Of a stretch of 64,000 bases of DNA, positions 8,616 to 18,117 are shown piece after piece. The notes under the pieces are model-generated. The model was not told the origin of the DNA. It did not search any database and saw only the letters and a list, made by a program, of their open reading frames with translations. The DNA is from Veillonella criceti (GTDB lineage: Bacteria > Bacillota > Negativicutes > Veillonellales > Veillonellaceae): assembly GCF_900460315.1 (NCBI RefSeq), contig NZ_UHIO01000001.1:272001-336000 (forward strand), in the 5' to 3' direction. The first letter of the stretch is position 1. Each line of letters begins with the position of its first letter. The position numbers and the translations under genes are program-made.

Positions 8616-10016
8616 TTGAAAAAGTATTTGTCTTGGATTATTCCAATCGTAGTCGGTTTGGCCATATGGTTTTCACCAGTGCCAGAAGGTCTAAAACCAC
8701 AGGCTTGGCATTTATTTGCAATTTTTGCAGGCACAATTTTAGGATTTATTTTACAGCCATTACCTATTGGTGCATTATCAATTATTAGTATTGTTGTGTC
8801 CGCGGTTACTAACACGTTGAAGATTGGTGACGGGTTAGCCGGTTTTGCTAATACGGCAATTTGGTTAATCGTAGCCGCATTCTTATTCTCTCGTGGTTTT
8901 ATTAAAACAGGCTTAGGGAAACGTATTGCCTATACATTAATTACAGCTGTTGGTAGTAATTCTTTGAAATTATCCTATGCGTTAGTGTTAAGTGATCTTA
9001 TCTTATCGCCAGCAACACCATCTAATACAGCTCGTGCTGGTGGGGTTATTTTCCCAATTACTAAATCATTAGCGTCTGCTTTTGGTTCTGAACCAGGCCC
9101 TACTGCACGTAAGATTGGTGCCTTTTTGATTCAGTCTATTTATCAAGGGAATACAATTACATCAGCTATGTTTATGACATCTATGGCTGGTAACACATTG
9201 GTTGCCTCCTTGATTGCCGCTTCCTTTGGTTACACTATTACTTGGGGCGATTGGGCTGTAGCCGCTATTGTGCCAGGCTTAGCAGCCTTAATTGTTATGC
9301 CATTGGTATTATATTTTATCTATCCACCAGAATTAAAAGATACGCGTGAAATTCAGGCTCATATTGCCGATGAATTAAAAGGCTTAGGGGCTATGAGTTT
9401 TGCGGAAAAAGTAATGCTTGGCGTATTTATTTTATCCTTAGTATTATGGGCTACTAGCCAATTTACAGGTCTTAATGCGACTACTGTTGCTTTATTGGGC
9501 GTAAGTATTCTTTTAATTTCTAAAGTATTAACCTGGTCTGATGTAACGGAAGAAAAAGGTGGCTGGGATACATTGATTTGGATGGGGACTATGATGGCCC
9601 TTGCTTCTCAGCTTAATAAATTAGGTTTCATTCCTTGGTTTGCAGATTTGGTAGGCGCTGAAGTACAAGGGATTAACTGGGTAGCTGCATTCTTAATCTT
9701 GTTATTAGTATATACATATTCTCATTATATCTTTGCAAGTCTTACTGTACACATTACAGCCATGTATGTTGTATTCGTAGCCGTTGCTATTAGTGCTGGT
9801 ACACCTCCATATTTAGCGATGTTTGCATTTGCATTCTTCTCTAACTTATGTATGTCCTTGACTCACTATGCAGCAGGTCCTTCACCAATCTGTTTCAATG
9901 CTGGTTATATGACACAGAATACTTGGTGGCGCCTTGGCTTTATCGCTTCGGTGATTAACTTAATTATCTGGTTAGGCCTTGGTTCCGTATGGTGGAAAGT
10001 ATTAGGTCTTTGGTAA
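8616..10016 (+). CDS. DASS-family (SLC13-type) anion/dicarboxylate transporter
   Basis: A 466-residue polytopic inner-membrane transporter of the divalent anion:Na+ symporter family, the group that includes CitT and the plant 2-oxoglutarate/malate carriers. Signs are the N-terminal WFSPVPEGLKPQAWHLFAIF segment, about a dozen hydrophobic segments, and the SNTARAGG motif (an SNT signature typical of the family). Later comes THYAAGPSPICFNAGY, the second signature region. The start is TTG at 8616, 8 nt after AGAAGG; the nearby ATG at 8611 is out of frame. A dicarboxylate exchanger would suit a lactate/malate-fermenting Veillonella-like cell (inference). Confidence 0.9.
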   Translation: MKKYLSWIIPIVVGLAIWFSPVPEGLKPQAWHLFAIFAGTILGFILQPLPIGALSIISIVVSAVTNTLKIGDGLAGFANTAIWLIVAAFLFSRGFIKTGLGKRIAYTLITAVGSNSLKLSYALVLSDLILSPATPSNTARAGGVIFPITKSLASAFGSEPGPTARKIGAFLIQSIYQGNTITSAMFMTSMAGNTLVASLIAASFGYTITWGDWAVAAIVPGLAALIVMPLVLYFIYPPELKDTREIQAHIADELKGLGAMSFAEKVMLGVFILSLVLWATSQFTGLNATTVALLGVSILLISKVLTWSDVTEEKGGWDTLIWMGTMMALASQLNKLGFIPWFADLVGAEVQGINWVAAFLILLLVYTYSHYIFASLTVHITAMYVVFVAVAISAGTPPYLAMFAFAFFSNLCMSLTHYAAGPSPICFNAGYMTQNTWWRLGFIASVINLIIWLGLGSVWWKVLGLW

Positions 10017-10094
10017 TCGATACATACAAGTACGATACTATGGCTGTCGGTAATTTATATATTAGATTATGTATCAGATAATAGGTAAATAATT

Positions 10095-10170
10095 AAGAAG
10101 GTTTTGCTTATCTCTAGAGTGATTAAAAATTCTTGTCACTTGAGGAGGTAACAAAGCCTTCTTTTTTGTT
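10095..10170 (+). terminator. Long stem terminator after the DASS transporter
   Basis: AAGAAGGTTTTG (10095-10106) pairs with CAAAGCCTTCTT (10152-10163, one G-U). The intervening bases form a partial inner stem, and a T run follows. Confidence 0.85.
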
Positions 10171-10183
10171 TTAGCTGTAAGTG

Positions 10184-10192
10184 TGCTATAAT
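10184..10192 (+). promoter_or_regulatory. Extended -10 promoter for the M18 peptidase
   Basis: TGC followed by TATAAT at 10187-10192. The -35 region is poor (a T-rich stretch left by the preceding terminator). Confidence 0.55.
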
Positions 10193-10222
10193 ATCTATAT
10201 ACTTGAGCATGTGAGGTGAACT

Positions 10223-11503
10223 ATGAACACAGTAGCACGTTTATTAGAATATATAGATAATAGCACTTCACCGTATCATACGGTCAAAGCAAGTGCAGAC
10301 TTACTAAAAGCGAAAGGGTTTAAAGAATTACAGCTTGATGAACTTTGGGCGTTTAGTGAAGGTGACTATTTTGTTAAGGTCTATGATACGACATTAATAG
10401 CTTTTCACGTGGGAACTAATTTACGCGATTCTTTGAGAATTGTATCGGCTCATACGGATTTTCCTGCTTTGCGGGTAAAACCCAATCCTTTAATAGAAGC
10501 AAAAGGGTATGGTAAGCTTAATGTGGAGACCTATGGTGGTCTTATTTTGAACACCTGGTTGGATCGCCCTTTGTCTATGGCTGGGGTGGTGGTGACTCGT
10601 TCTGAAGATCCTTTTCATCCAGAAATTCATTACGTTGATATAGCACGCCCCTTATTGACTATTCCTAATTTAGCCATTCATATGAACCGTAATATTAACG
10701 ATGGCGTGGCCCTGGATAAACAGCTGCATATGTTACCTTTGTTTATGATGGCTAATGAAACAGAGGCTATTAATGATGAATGGCTTATTTTTTTAAGTGA
10801 ACAAGTAAAACGGCCTGCTGAGGATATTTTATCCTATGAGTTGACATTATATCCTGTGGAGGGTGGTACTACGTTTGGTCGTTATGATGAATTTATCAGT
10901 TCGCCACGAATTGATAATTTAACGTCTTGCATGGCTTGTCTTGAAGGTATTTTGGAAGCACAACAGGTAGAGGCTGAAGGCTTACGGTTAATTGCTTTAT
11001 TTGATAATGAAGAGGTGGGGAGCCGGACTAAACAAGGTGGTGCGTCCACTATATTATCGCAGCTAGTAGAGCGAATTTATATGGCTACGGGTCATACAAA
11101 AGCAGAGTGTTATGCTGATATTGCTGGCGGTTTTATGCTGTCTGCTGATGTGGCTCATGGCTATCATCCAAATTATCCTGAGAAAAATGATATGACTAAT
11201 GTACCGGTATTAAATCAAGGGTTAGTATTAAAGGTAGCGGCTAGTCAATCTTATGCGGGTGATGCGTGGGCTATGGCGACAGTTAAAGCGTTGTGTGAAA
11301 CAAATGATATTCCATACCAAATATATGTAAATCGTTCCAATATTCCTGGTGGTTCTACTGTGGGGTCTATTTCATCGGCTATGCTAACTATGCGTACCAT
11401 GGATGTAGGGGTTCCTATTTTAGCGATGCATTCAGCACGTGAAACAATGGGCGCGAATGACCAAGAAGCATTGGAACACCTGATGAGGGCATTTTTACGA
11501 TAG
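10223..11503 (+). CDS. apeB: M18 family aminopeptidase (aspartyl aminopeptidase-like)
   Basis: A 426-residue zinc metallopeptidase of family M18, a cytosolic dodecameric aminopeptidase that takes acidic or neutral N-terminal residues. Metal and catalytic motifs are visible: HTDFPALRVKP at 77-87 (His77, Asp79), FDNEEVGS near 270 with the catalytic Glu pair, the Asp of SADVAHGYHPNYPEKN, and the C-terminal HSARETMGANDQ His. Length matches the bacterial ApeB/DNPEP group. ATG at 10223 follows GAGGTG. The gene is followed after 7 nt by a membrane protein gene, probably co-transcribed. A second, longer M18 enzyme of a different subgroup is at 25700. Confidence 0.92.
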   Translation: MNTVARLLEYIDNSTSPYHTVKASADLLKAKGFKELQLDELWAFSEGDYFVKVYDTTLIAFHVGTNLRDSLRIVSAHTDFPALRVKPNPLIEAKGYGKLNVETYGGLILNTWLDRPLSMAGVVVTRSEDPFHPEIHYVDIARPLLTIPNLAIHMNRNINDGVALDKQLHMLPLFMMANETEAINDEWLIFLSEQVKRPAEDILSYELTLYPVEGGTTFGRYDEFISSPRIDNLTSCMACLEGILEAQQVEAEGLRLIALFDNEEVGSRTKQGGASTILSQLVERIYMATGHTKAECYADIAGGFMLSADVAHGYHPNYPEKNDMTNVPVLNQGLVLKVAASQSYAGDAWAMATVKALCETNDIPYQIYVNRSNIPGGSTVGSISSAMLTMRTMDVGVPILAMHSARETMGANDQEALEHLMRAFLR

Positions 11504-11510
11504 GAGTCCT

Positions 11511-12206
11511 ATGTTAACAGAGTATACAGTGCTTATTACGGACGTCTTAAATACGCCCTATGGTAAGCTTATCTTAATTGTTTTGATATTTTTAGCAGGT
11601 CTTGGTATGTCGCTAGTACCGGAAACGGTAGCGACTATTTTACCTCGTCTGGCCGGTCATATATATAAGCGCATTTATTTTGCCATTGGTATGACTGCTT
11701 CAATTATTGTTGTCGGTGTGTTAGGGTCTTGGATATTAGGCCCTTACAGTATTGGTGGTGCCGCTTACATTATTTGGGCTGTCCTATTAGTGGCTGTAGC
11801 GCTACAAGCTTTTGAGTGGGTAGCGTTTATTCATCCAGCACCGCTTCGTACTCGTGAAGACCGACGGGTAGAACGGCGGGGCACACCTCGACAGCGGACA
11901 ATGGCAATTATTCGTCAGGGGCTATTAGTTGGTTTGTTGTGGCGCTATGATCGTTTGCCTATTTATGTATGGCTTGTAGCAACGATTGCCATTGCTGGCT
12001 GGAAGTTAGCGTCCGTTTTAATTATATCGTTTATTATTGGTTATTTAATCCCTGTATTTTGGTTAACTAATCGACTAGAACGATTAGCTAGACTCGTAAC
12101 TCGACCAAATTACCGTACTGGTATTTTTTGGTTTAAACGTTTGATGGGGACAGTTATGGTATTGGAGGCCTTATATTTCTTAGGGCTTTTAATTACATAT
12201 TATTAA
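11511..12206 (+). CDS. Multi-pass membrane protein of unknown function
   Basis: I do not recognise this 231-residue protein. It has hydrophobic segments near 16-38, 52-74, 82-104, 148-165, 168-186 and 211-229, separated by a strongly basic cytosolic loop (about 113-130, RTREDRRVERRGTPRQR). Six helices are likely, with the N-terminal hydrophilic end short. No cysteine pair or transporter motif is visible; a loose resemblance to CcdA/DsbD-like proteins is not supported because the cysteines are missing. ATG follows AGGAG that overlaps the stop of the M18 gene, so translation is probably coupled. Confidence 0.75.
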   Translation: MLTEYTVLITDVLNTPYGKLILIVLIFLAGLGMSLVPETVATILPRLAGHIYKRIYFAIGMTASIIVVGVLGSWILGPYSIGGAAYIIWAVLLVAVALQAFEWVAFIHPAPLRTREDRRVERRGTPRQRTMAIIRQGLLVGLLWRYDRLPIYVWLVATIAIAGWKLASVLIISFIIGYLIPVFWLTNRLERLARLVTRPNYRTGIFWFKRLMGTVMVLEALYFLGLLITYY

Positions 12207-12311
12207 TGGTTATCTCATGTATGTATTGTGTATACATGGAAAATAAAGGTTGTATTCTGGAGGGAATACTTCTACAATGTAGAGAGGTAACAATGTTGAG
12301 GAGGAAGTCTC

Positions 12312-15300
12312 ATGAAAGAAATTAAATCTGTGTTGGTTGCCAACCGAGGTGAAATTGCTATTCGTGTATTCCGTGCTTGTAATGAAATGGGCATTCGCAC
12401 AGTAGCTATTTACTCAAAAGAAGATTCATTGTCCTTACACCGTAATCAGGCGGATGAAGCCTATTTAGTAGGACGAGGAAAAAAACCAGTCGATGCGTAT
12501 TTAGATATTGAAGATATCATCCGCATTGCTCATGAACATGATGTAGATGCCATCCATCCAGGCTACGGCTTCTTGGCAGAGAATGCCCGTTTTGCTAAGC
12601 GATGTGAAGAAGAAGGCATCATTTTTATTGGACCTCGTTTAGAACATTTGGAAATGTTCGGCGATAAGGTTAATGCGCGTATTCAGGCGAAATTAGCTGG
12701 TATCCCTATGATTCCAGGTAGTGATGGGCCTCTTAATAATTTTGAAGAATTAGAAGAATTTGCTAAAACACATGGATTCCCATTGATGATCAAAGCCGTT
12801 AATGGTGGTGGCGGTCGTGGTATGCGTGCCGTTGAATCGATGGGTGAACTTCGTGAAGCTTATGATCGTGCTAAATCAGAAGCGAAAATGGCGTTTGGCG
12901 ATGATGATGTTTATGTAGAAAAACTTATTGTTGAACCAAAACATATTGAAGTTCAGATTATGGGTGATGCACATGGTAATGTAGTTCATTTATATGAACG
13001 TGACTGCTCCGTTCAACGTCGTCACCAAAAAGTAGTAGAAATGGCCCCAGCTTTTGCATTGCCATTGGAAACTCGGCAGCGCATTTGTGAAGCGGCTGTT
13101 AAGATTATGAAAAATGTAAAATACGTAGGGGCTGGTACGGTAGAATTCCTCGTTACTAATGACGGTAATTTCTACTTCATAGAAGTAAACCCTCGTATTC
13201 AAGTAGAACATACAATTACTGAATTAATTACCGGTATTGATATTGTTCATACTCAAATTCGTGTAGCTGAAGGATATTCCTTATTTGATGAAGAAGTAGG
13301 GATTCCTTCTCAAGATAAAATTGAATGTAATGGACAGGCGATTCAATGCCGTATTACGACAGAAGATCCTAGCAACAATTTTATGCCAGATACTGGTAAA
13401 TTGGTAGCTTATCGTTCTAGTGGTGGTTTTGGTATTCGTCTTGATGGCGGTAATGCCTTCACTGGATCCGTTATTACTCCTTACTATGATTCTTTACTTG
13501 TAAAAGCCTCTTCTTGGGCGTTAACACCAGAAGAATCAATTCAGAAAATGCTTCGTTGTTTGCGCGAATTCCGTATTCGTGGTGTTAAAACGAATATCCA
13601 TTTCTTAATTAATGTATTAGAAAGTCCAGAATTTGTTGCCGGCACTTGTAATGTAAACTTTATTGATGAACATCCAGAATTGTTTATTTTTAAACAAGTT
13701 CGTGACCGCGGTACTAAGATGTTGCGTTATATTGCTGACGTAACTGTTAATGGGTACCAAGGCCTTGGTCGTCAAGATGTACCTGATTTTGAACCTATTC
13801 AGATGCCACCATTGCTTTCTATTAAACCACCAGCTGGTACTAAGCAGAAATTTGATGAATTAGGACCAGAAGGATTCTCTAAATGGTTAATGGATCAAAA
13901 GCAAGTGTATTTTACAGATACAACTTGGCGTGATGCGCATCAATCTTTATTTGCTACTCGTTTGCGTACCGTTGATATGGCTCGTGTAGTGGGAGAAGCT
14001 GCTCGTGGCGTGCCTAACTTATTCTCTTTAGAATGTTGGGGCGGTGCTACTTTTGACGTAGCGTATCGTTTCCTACATGAAGATCCATGGGAACGTCTTC
14101 GCATGTTCCGCAAAGAAGTCCCAAATGTATTGTTACAGATGCTACTTCGTGGTGCCAATGCTGTTGGTTATACAAGTTATCCAGATAATGTAGTACGTCA
14201 ATTTATTAAATTGGCGGCTGCTAATGGGGTTGATGTCTTCCGCGTATTTGATAGCTTGAACAGTTTAGATAATATGCATGTAGCTATTGATGAAGTGCGC
14301 AATCAGAATAAGATTGCTGAAGTATCCTTGTGCTATACTGGTGATATTTTAGATGCTAGCCGTCCTAAATATAATTTAGACTATTATGTGAAGATGGCGA
14401 AAGAAGTGGAAAAAGCAGGGGCTAATATTATTGCTATTAAAGATATGGCGGGGCTTTTGAAACCACAAGCGGCTTACAATTTAGTGTCGGCTTTAAAAGA
14501 TGCTGTTGATTTGCCAATTCACTTGCATACTCATGAAGGAGCTGGCAATGCAATTTATAGTTATGGCCGTGCTATTGATGCCGGTGTTGATGTGGTTGAC
14601 GTAGCCTATTCGGCCTTTGCAAATGGTACTAGCCAACCAAGCATGAACTCTTTATACTACGGTTTATCTGGACATGAACGTCAGCCTGAAATGGATGCTA
14701 ACTACATGGAACACATGTCTCATTACTTTGCCTCCATTCGTCCATACTACAAAGGGGTAGATAAAACTAATCCATATCCTAGCACAGAAGTTTATCAGCA
14801 TGAAATGCCAGGTGGTCAGTTCTCCAATTTACAACAACAAGCTAAGAGTGTTGGACTTGGTGAACGTTGGGATGAAGTTAAGAAAGTATATCATCAAGTT
14901 AGCATGATGTTTGGTGATATTATTAAAGTAACACCATCGTCTAAAGTTGTTGGTGATATGACGTTATTCATGGTTCAAAATGATTTGACTGAAGAAGATA
15001 TTTATAATAAAGGGGAAACATTAGACTTCCCACAATCCGTTGTGGAATTCTTCCAAGGTTATTTAGGGGTACCATATCAAGGGTTCCCTGAAAAATTACA
15101 GAAAATTATCTTAAAAGGTAAGAAACCATTAAAAGGTCGTCCTGGTGCATCTTTAGAACCAGTTGATTTTGAAGATGTTCGTAAAAAATTACTTGATATG
15201 GGATCGCCAGCTACTGATGAAGACGTCATTGCGTATTGCTTATATCCAAAAGTATATAGTGACTATGTAGAATTCAATAGTGATTATGATGATATTTCTG

Positions 15301-15758
15301 TATTAGATACGCCAACGTTCTTCTTTGGCATGCGTCGTGGCGAATCTATTCATGTAACGATTGAAAAAGGTAAAATGTTGATTATTAAATTAATCCATGT
15401 GAGTGAAGTGGATGAAGATGGTAATCGCATTATTAGCTTTGAATTTAATGGTCAACCACGCGATATTAAAGTACGTGATAAACATGTTAAAACAACAGGT
15501 GTGGTGCGTCATAAAGTGGATAAAACACAACCTGGTGAAGTGGGGGCTACTTTATCTGGTTCTGTTGTTAAGATTCTCGTTAAGAGTGGTCAAAGTGTCT
15601 TGAAAGGGGAACCATTAATCGTAACTGAAGCTATGAAAATGGAAACAACCATTACATCACCAATCGATGGTATTGTTGGTGAAGTCTATGTTCGTGAAGG
15701 TAGCCGTATTGAAAGTGGCGATTGCTTGATTAAAATTCAAGACCGTTCTAACTCTTAA
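12312..15758 (+). CDS. pyc: Pyruvate carboxylase
   Basis: A full-length single-chain pyruvate carboxylase (1148 residues), which makes oxaloacetate from pyruvate, bicarbonate and ATP. Domain order is biotin carboxylase (about 1-455, with the Gly-rich ATP loop GGGGRGM and EVNPRIQVEHTITE), carboxyltransferase (about 530-1000, opening VYFTDTTWRDAHQSL, with the metal HLHTHEG motif), the tetramerisation linker, and a C-terminal biotinyl domain whose EAMKM places biotin on Lys1109. ATG follows GAGGAGG. Upstream, 12252-12269 can form the hairpin GTATTC/GAATAC in the leader. A UUCG terminator ends the unit. It fits anaplerosis or reductive propionate formation from lactate (inference). Confidence 0.97.
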   Translation: MKEIKSVLVANRGEIAIRVFRACNEMGIRTVAIYSKEDSLSLHRNQADEAYLVGRGKKPVDAYLDIEDIIRIAHEHDVDAIHPGYGFLAENARFAKRCEEEGIIFIGPRLEHLEMFGDKVNARIQAKLAGIPMIPGSDGPLNNFEELEEFAKTHGFPLMIKAVNGGGGRGMRAVESMGELREAYDRAKSEAKMAFGDDDVYVEKLIVEPKHIEVQIMGDAHGNVVHLYERDCSVQRRHQKVVEMAPAFALPLETRQRICEAAVKIMKNVKYVGAGTVEFLVTNDGNFYFIEVNPRIQVEHTITELITGIDIVHTQIRVAEGYSLFDEEVGIPSQDKIECNGQAIQCRITTEDPSNNFMPDTGKLVAYRSSGGFGIRLDGGNAFTGSVITPYYDSLLVKASSWALTPEESIQKMLRCLREFRIRGVKTNIHFLINVLESPEFVAGTCNVNFIDEHPELFIFKQVRDRGTKMLRYIADVTVNGYQGLGRQDVPDFEPIQMPPLLSIKPPAGTKQKFDELGPEGFSKWLMDQKQVYFTDTTWRDAHQSLFATRLRTVDMARVVGEAARGVPNLFSLECWGGATFDVAYRFLHEDPWERLRMFRKEVPNVLLQMLLRGANAVGYTSYPDNVVRQFIKLAAANGVDVFRVFDSLNSLDNMHVAIDEVRNQNKIAEVSLCYTGDILDASRPKYNLDYYVKMAKEVEKAGANIIAIKDMAGLLKPQAAYNLVSALKDAVDLPIHLHTHEGAGNAIYSYGRAIDAGVDVVDVAYSAFANGTSQPSMNSLYYGLSGHERQPEMDANYMEHMSHYFASIRPYYKGVDKTNPYPSTEVYQHEMPGGQFSNLQQQAKSVGLGERWDEVKKVYHQVSMMFGDIIKVTPSSKVVGDMTLFMVQNDLTEEDIYNKGETLDFPQSVVEFFQGYLGVPYQGFPEKLQKIILKGKKPLKGRPGASLEPVDFEDVRKKLLDMGSPATDEDVIAYCLYPKVYSDYVEFNSDYDDISVLDTPTFFFGMRRGESIHVTIEKGKMLIIKLIHVSEVDEDGNRIISFEFNGQPRDIKVRDKHVKTTGVVRHKVDKTQPGEVGATLSGSVVKILVKSGQSVLKGEPLIVTEAMKMETTITSPIDGIVGEVYVREGSRIESGDCLIKIQDRSNS

Positions 15759-15824
15759 TACATACCTTTCCATGAATTGAATAGTTTGCAAATAGGAATT
15801 GTTTCATTTTATTCCTATTGATTG

Positions 15825-15853
15825 AGAAGAGGCCTTCGGGCCTCTTCTTTTTG
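15825..15853 (+). terminator. UUCG-loop terminator after pyc
   Basis: A perfect 10-bp stem AGAAGAGGCC/GGCCTCTTCT (15825-15834, 15839-15848) with loop TTCG and a T run. A second dyad, AATAGGAAT/ATTCCTATT (15791-15799, 15811-15819), lies just before it. Confidence 0.95.
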
Positions 15854-15864
15854 TATAAAAGTTC

Positions 15865-15895
15865 TTGACTTAAAGTTGACTTCAAGGTGTACAGT
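15865..15895 (+). promoter_or_regulatory. MerR-type promoter/operator with a 19-bp spacer
   Basis: TTGACT (15865-15870) and TACAGT (15890-15895) are 19 bp apart, too far for normal sigma-70 opening. The spacer and its left flank hold the dyad CTTAAAGT-TG-ACTTCAAG (15869-15886, 7 of 8 positions paired). This architecture is the hallmark of MerR-family activators, which untwist the spacer on inducer binding. No MerR-like gene is in the window. The next gene is the cupin at 15967. Confidence 0.7.
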
Positions 15896-15966
15896 GAATG
15901 TGTTGAATATTATAAATGAAATCACAGGCAATTAGTGAGTATTAACAGCAAAGATGGAGGCTATTA

Positions 15967-16455
15967 ATGAGTACGCAAACAAATAAAACCGAGTATATGA
16001 GTGCGAATGGAGTCCCTGTAGCAGTGGCAACTACCCAAGCAGACCATGCTAAATCAATGGTCTTTCCTATTGGCGAAGAAAATGTAGCATTTGTGCAATA
16101 TTTTGTTGGGAACAGTTATTTAGCACCTGTAGAAACTAAGGCATTAGGTATCTATAATGTAACGTTTGAACCTAAATGTCGCAATCATTGGCATATTCAT
16201 CAGGCGACAAAGGGGGGTGGCCAAATTTTAATTGGTGTTGCTGGTCGTGGCTTTTATCAGACTTGGGGCGAAGAACCAAAGGAAATTTTGCCAGGAACGG
16301 TCATTACAATTCCGGCTGGTGTGAAACATTGGCATGGTGCTGATGCTGATCATTGGTTTTCTCATTTAGCGATTGAAGTACCTGGAGAAGATACGAGTAC
16401 AGAGTGGCTTGAACCGGTTAGTGACGAGCAATATTTCGGTGTTGTTACAAAGTAA
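15967..16455 (+). CDS. Cupin-domain protein
   Basis: A 162-residue single-domain cupin. Motif 1 is visible as NHWHIHQATKGGGQILIGVAG with His74, His76 and His78. Motif 2 is PGTVITIPAGVKHWHGA (109-125) with His121 and His123. The histidines would bind a metal in a small beta-barrel. Cupins of this type often sit with carboxymuconolactone-decarboxylase-like or aldehyde/quinone-stress genes, but no such neighbour is present here. The gene is monocistronic: MerR-like promoter before it, terminator after it. The reaction cannot be told from sequence. Confidence 0.88.
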   Translation: MSTQTNKTEYMSANGVPVAVATTQADHAKSMVFPIGEENVAFVQYFVGNSYLAPVETKALGIYNVTFEPKCRNHWHIHQATKGGGQILIGVAGRGFYQTWGEEPKEILPGTVITIPAGVKHWHGADADHWFSHLAIEVPGEDTSTEWLEPVSDEQYFGVVTK

Positions 16456-16512
16456 TAAGAGTAATACATTAAGTTAAAGAGACATATAAAGTAAAAATAG
16501 GAATGAGTAAAG

Positions 16513-16542
16513 GGCTGTTGCGTAAAGTAACAGCCTTTTTTC
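16513..16542 (+). terminator. Rho-independent terminator after the cupin gene
   Basis: GGCTGTT (16513-16519) pairs with AACAGCC (16529-16535), followed by six T. Confidence 0.88.
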
Positions 16543-16574
16543 TATGGACTTTGATAGTCCTTTTCGCCATTTCG

Positions 16575-16583
16575 TGTTACAAT
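16575..16583 (+). promoter_or_regulatory. Extended -10 promoter for the VirK/YbjX-like gene
   Basis: TGT plus TACAAT at 16578-16583, with no good -35 box. Downstream, GATAAT occurs at 16641 and within the perfect palindrome GATAATTATC at 16654-16663, a possible operator. Confidence 0.45.
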
Positions 16584-16696
16584 AGATTAGAAACCCTTTA
16601 CCATATAAGGCGTTTTAAAAAAGATGAAATACAACATATTGATAATTTTTAGGGATAATTATCTTTTTAGATATGTTTGGTGTTAGGAGTGTAGGT

Positions 16697-17617
16697 ATGT
16701 TTTCATATGGGAAAAAACAATGGGAATTAGGTCGTTCTATTTATGGGTATAAAAGTTGGCGAGAGAAACGCCGTATTACCTTGTTTGTGGGCCGTTCATA
16801 TAAAAATAAGAAACAGTTAACGGAATTGACCGAGTATTTTGAAAATTATCAACCATTACCTAATCTATTAGCTCGTCATGAAGGTATTTATGAAGTTATT
16901 AATCGTGTGTTTTTGTTTAAAAATTCTACGGCACAACAACGTCTAGAGGCTATTAAGGAACATTTTGACATGTTGCCACAGTATTTTAAACCGCAGGCGA
17001 TTACAGAGCTGTATAATCCTGATGTTAGTCATGCGATTGTGATTTGGGAGAATGAAGAACTGAATTTAAAAAGTGAGTTATGGTTTCATACAGGCCAACG
17101 TAAAGAAGGCTTTTTGAGCTTATTTTTGAATTATGATGGAGATTGGGTATACCATATTAATTTCCGCTTAGGGCATGGTTTTGATGGTAAGCCTTGTATT
17201 TGGATCGGTACTATTCAAGGATCGCGTAATGGCTTAGACAAAGCTAAAAAGATTACGAAGAAGATGCATAGCTACCGACCTAAAAATTTTATGTTTTTCT
17301 TGATTCGTCAATTAGCAACTAATATGGGAATTTCTTCTTTGTATGCTATTTCAGATGAAGGATTTTATACGAATAGTCATTTGATTCGTGGCAATCGTTC
17401 AAAGAAGGTTCAATTTGATCCATTTTGGGAGGAATTAGGGGGCGCTGTTTGTCCAGAAGATAACAAATATTTCCGCATTCCATTAGAAGAAGAGCGTAAA
17501 ACCTATGAAACAGCGAAAACACATAAACGCAATATGTATCGTAAACGCTATGAGATGTTAGATCAGTTTATTGAAGAAATTGCAGATAATAGTAAGCAGT
17601 ACCTACTAGTGAAATAA
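16697..17617 (+). CDS. VirK/YbjX (DUF535) family protein
   Basis: A protein of about 306 residues matching the DUF535 (VirK/YbjX) family in the order of its conserved blocks: HEGIYEVINRVFLF near the front, INFRLGHGFDGKPCIWIGTIQGSR in the middle, and LATNMGISSLYAISDEG followed by YTNSHLIRGNRSKKVQFDPFWEELGG near the end. Enterobacterial members have been linked to envelope and peptide-resistance phenotypes; the biochemistry is unknown. Start chosen at 16697 because TTAGGAG lies 8 nt upstream; an in-frame ATG at 16673 lacks a ribosome binding site. nrdR follows after a short gap. Confidence 0.8.
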   Translation: MFSYGKKQWELGRSIYGYKSWREKRRITLFVGRSYKNKKQLTELTEYFENYQPLPNLLARHEGIYEVINRVFLFKNSTAQQRLEAIKEHFDMLPQYFKPQAITELYNPDVSHAIVIWENEELNLKSELWFHTGQRKEGFLSLFLNYDGDWVYHINFRLGHGFDGKPCIWIGTIQGSRNGLDKAKKITKKMHSYRPKNFMFFLIRQLATNMGISSLYAISDEGFYTNSHLIRGNRSKKVQFDPFWEELGGAVCPEDNKYFRIPLEEERKTYETAKTHKRNMYRKRYEMLDQFIEEIADNSKQYLLVK

Positions 17618-17652
17618 GCTAGTAAATTATGTCAGAGAAAAGAGGTGTCCTC

Positions 17653-18117
17653 ATGAGATGTCCGTATTGTAAACATACAGAAAATAAAGTAACGGATTCC
17701 CGTGCGACTGATGATGATAATAGCATTCGTCGACGTCGTGAATGTTTAGCCTGTGGGCGACGTTTCACAACCTATGAAGTCATCGAGGATGTACCAATTA
17801 TGGTTATTAAATCGAGCGGTAGTTATGAAATGTTTGATCGTAGCAAATTATTAAATGGCTTGTTACGATCTTGTAATAAGCGTAATATTCCTCGTGAAAC
17901 CTTAGAAAATGTGGTGAAAAATGTAGAAGATGCGATTCGCAATCGTTCACAGCAGGAGATAAAATCATCGGAAATTGGTGATTTAGTACTTAAAGAATTA
18001 AAAACTATTGATGAAGTAGCCTATGTACGCTTTGCTTCCGTATATCGTAATTTTGAAGACGTACAAGCTTTTGTAGCCGTATTAAAAGATTTACGTAATC
18101 ATGAGGAGTCAAAATGA
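17653..18117 (+). CDS. nrdR: Transcriptional repressor NrdR
   Basis: NrdR senses ATP/dATP and represses ribonucleotide reductase genes. The 154-residue protein starts MRCPYC and has the four zinc-ribbon cysteines (3, 6, 31, 34) followed by the ATP-cone domain (about 46-136). The ATG at 17653 is used because AGAGGTG precedes it and all family members begin this way; an earlier in-frame ATG at 17629 would add eight residues. No nrd gene is in the window, so its targets are elsewhere. The stop overlaps the next start by 4 nt. Confidence 0.96.
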   Translation: MRCPYCKHTENKVTDSRATDDDNSIRRRRECLACGRRFTTYEVIEDVPIMVIKSSGSYEMFDRSKLLNGLLRSCNKRNIPRETLENVVKNVEDAIRNRSQQEIKSSEIGDLVLKELKTIDEVAYVRFASVYRNFEDVQAFVAVLKDLRNHEESK

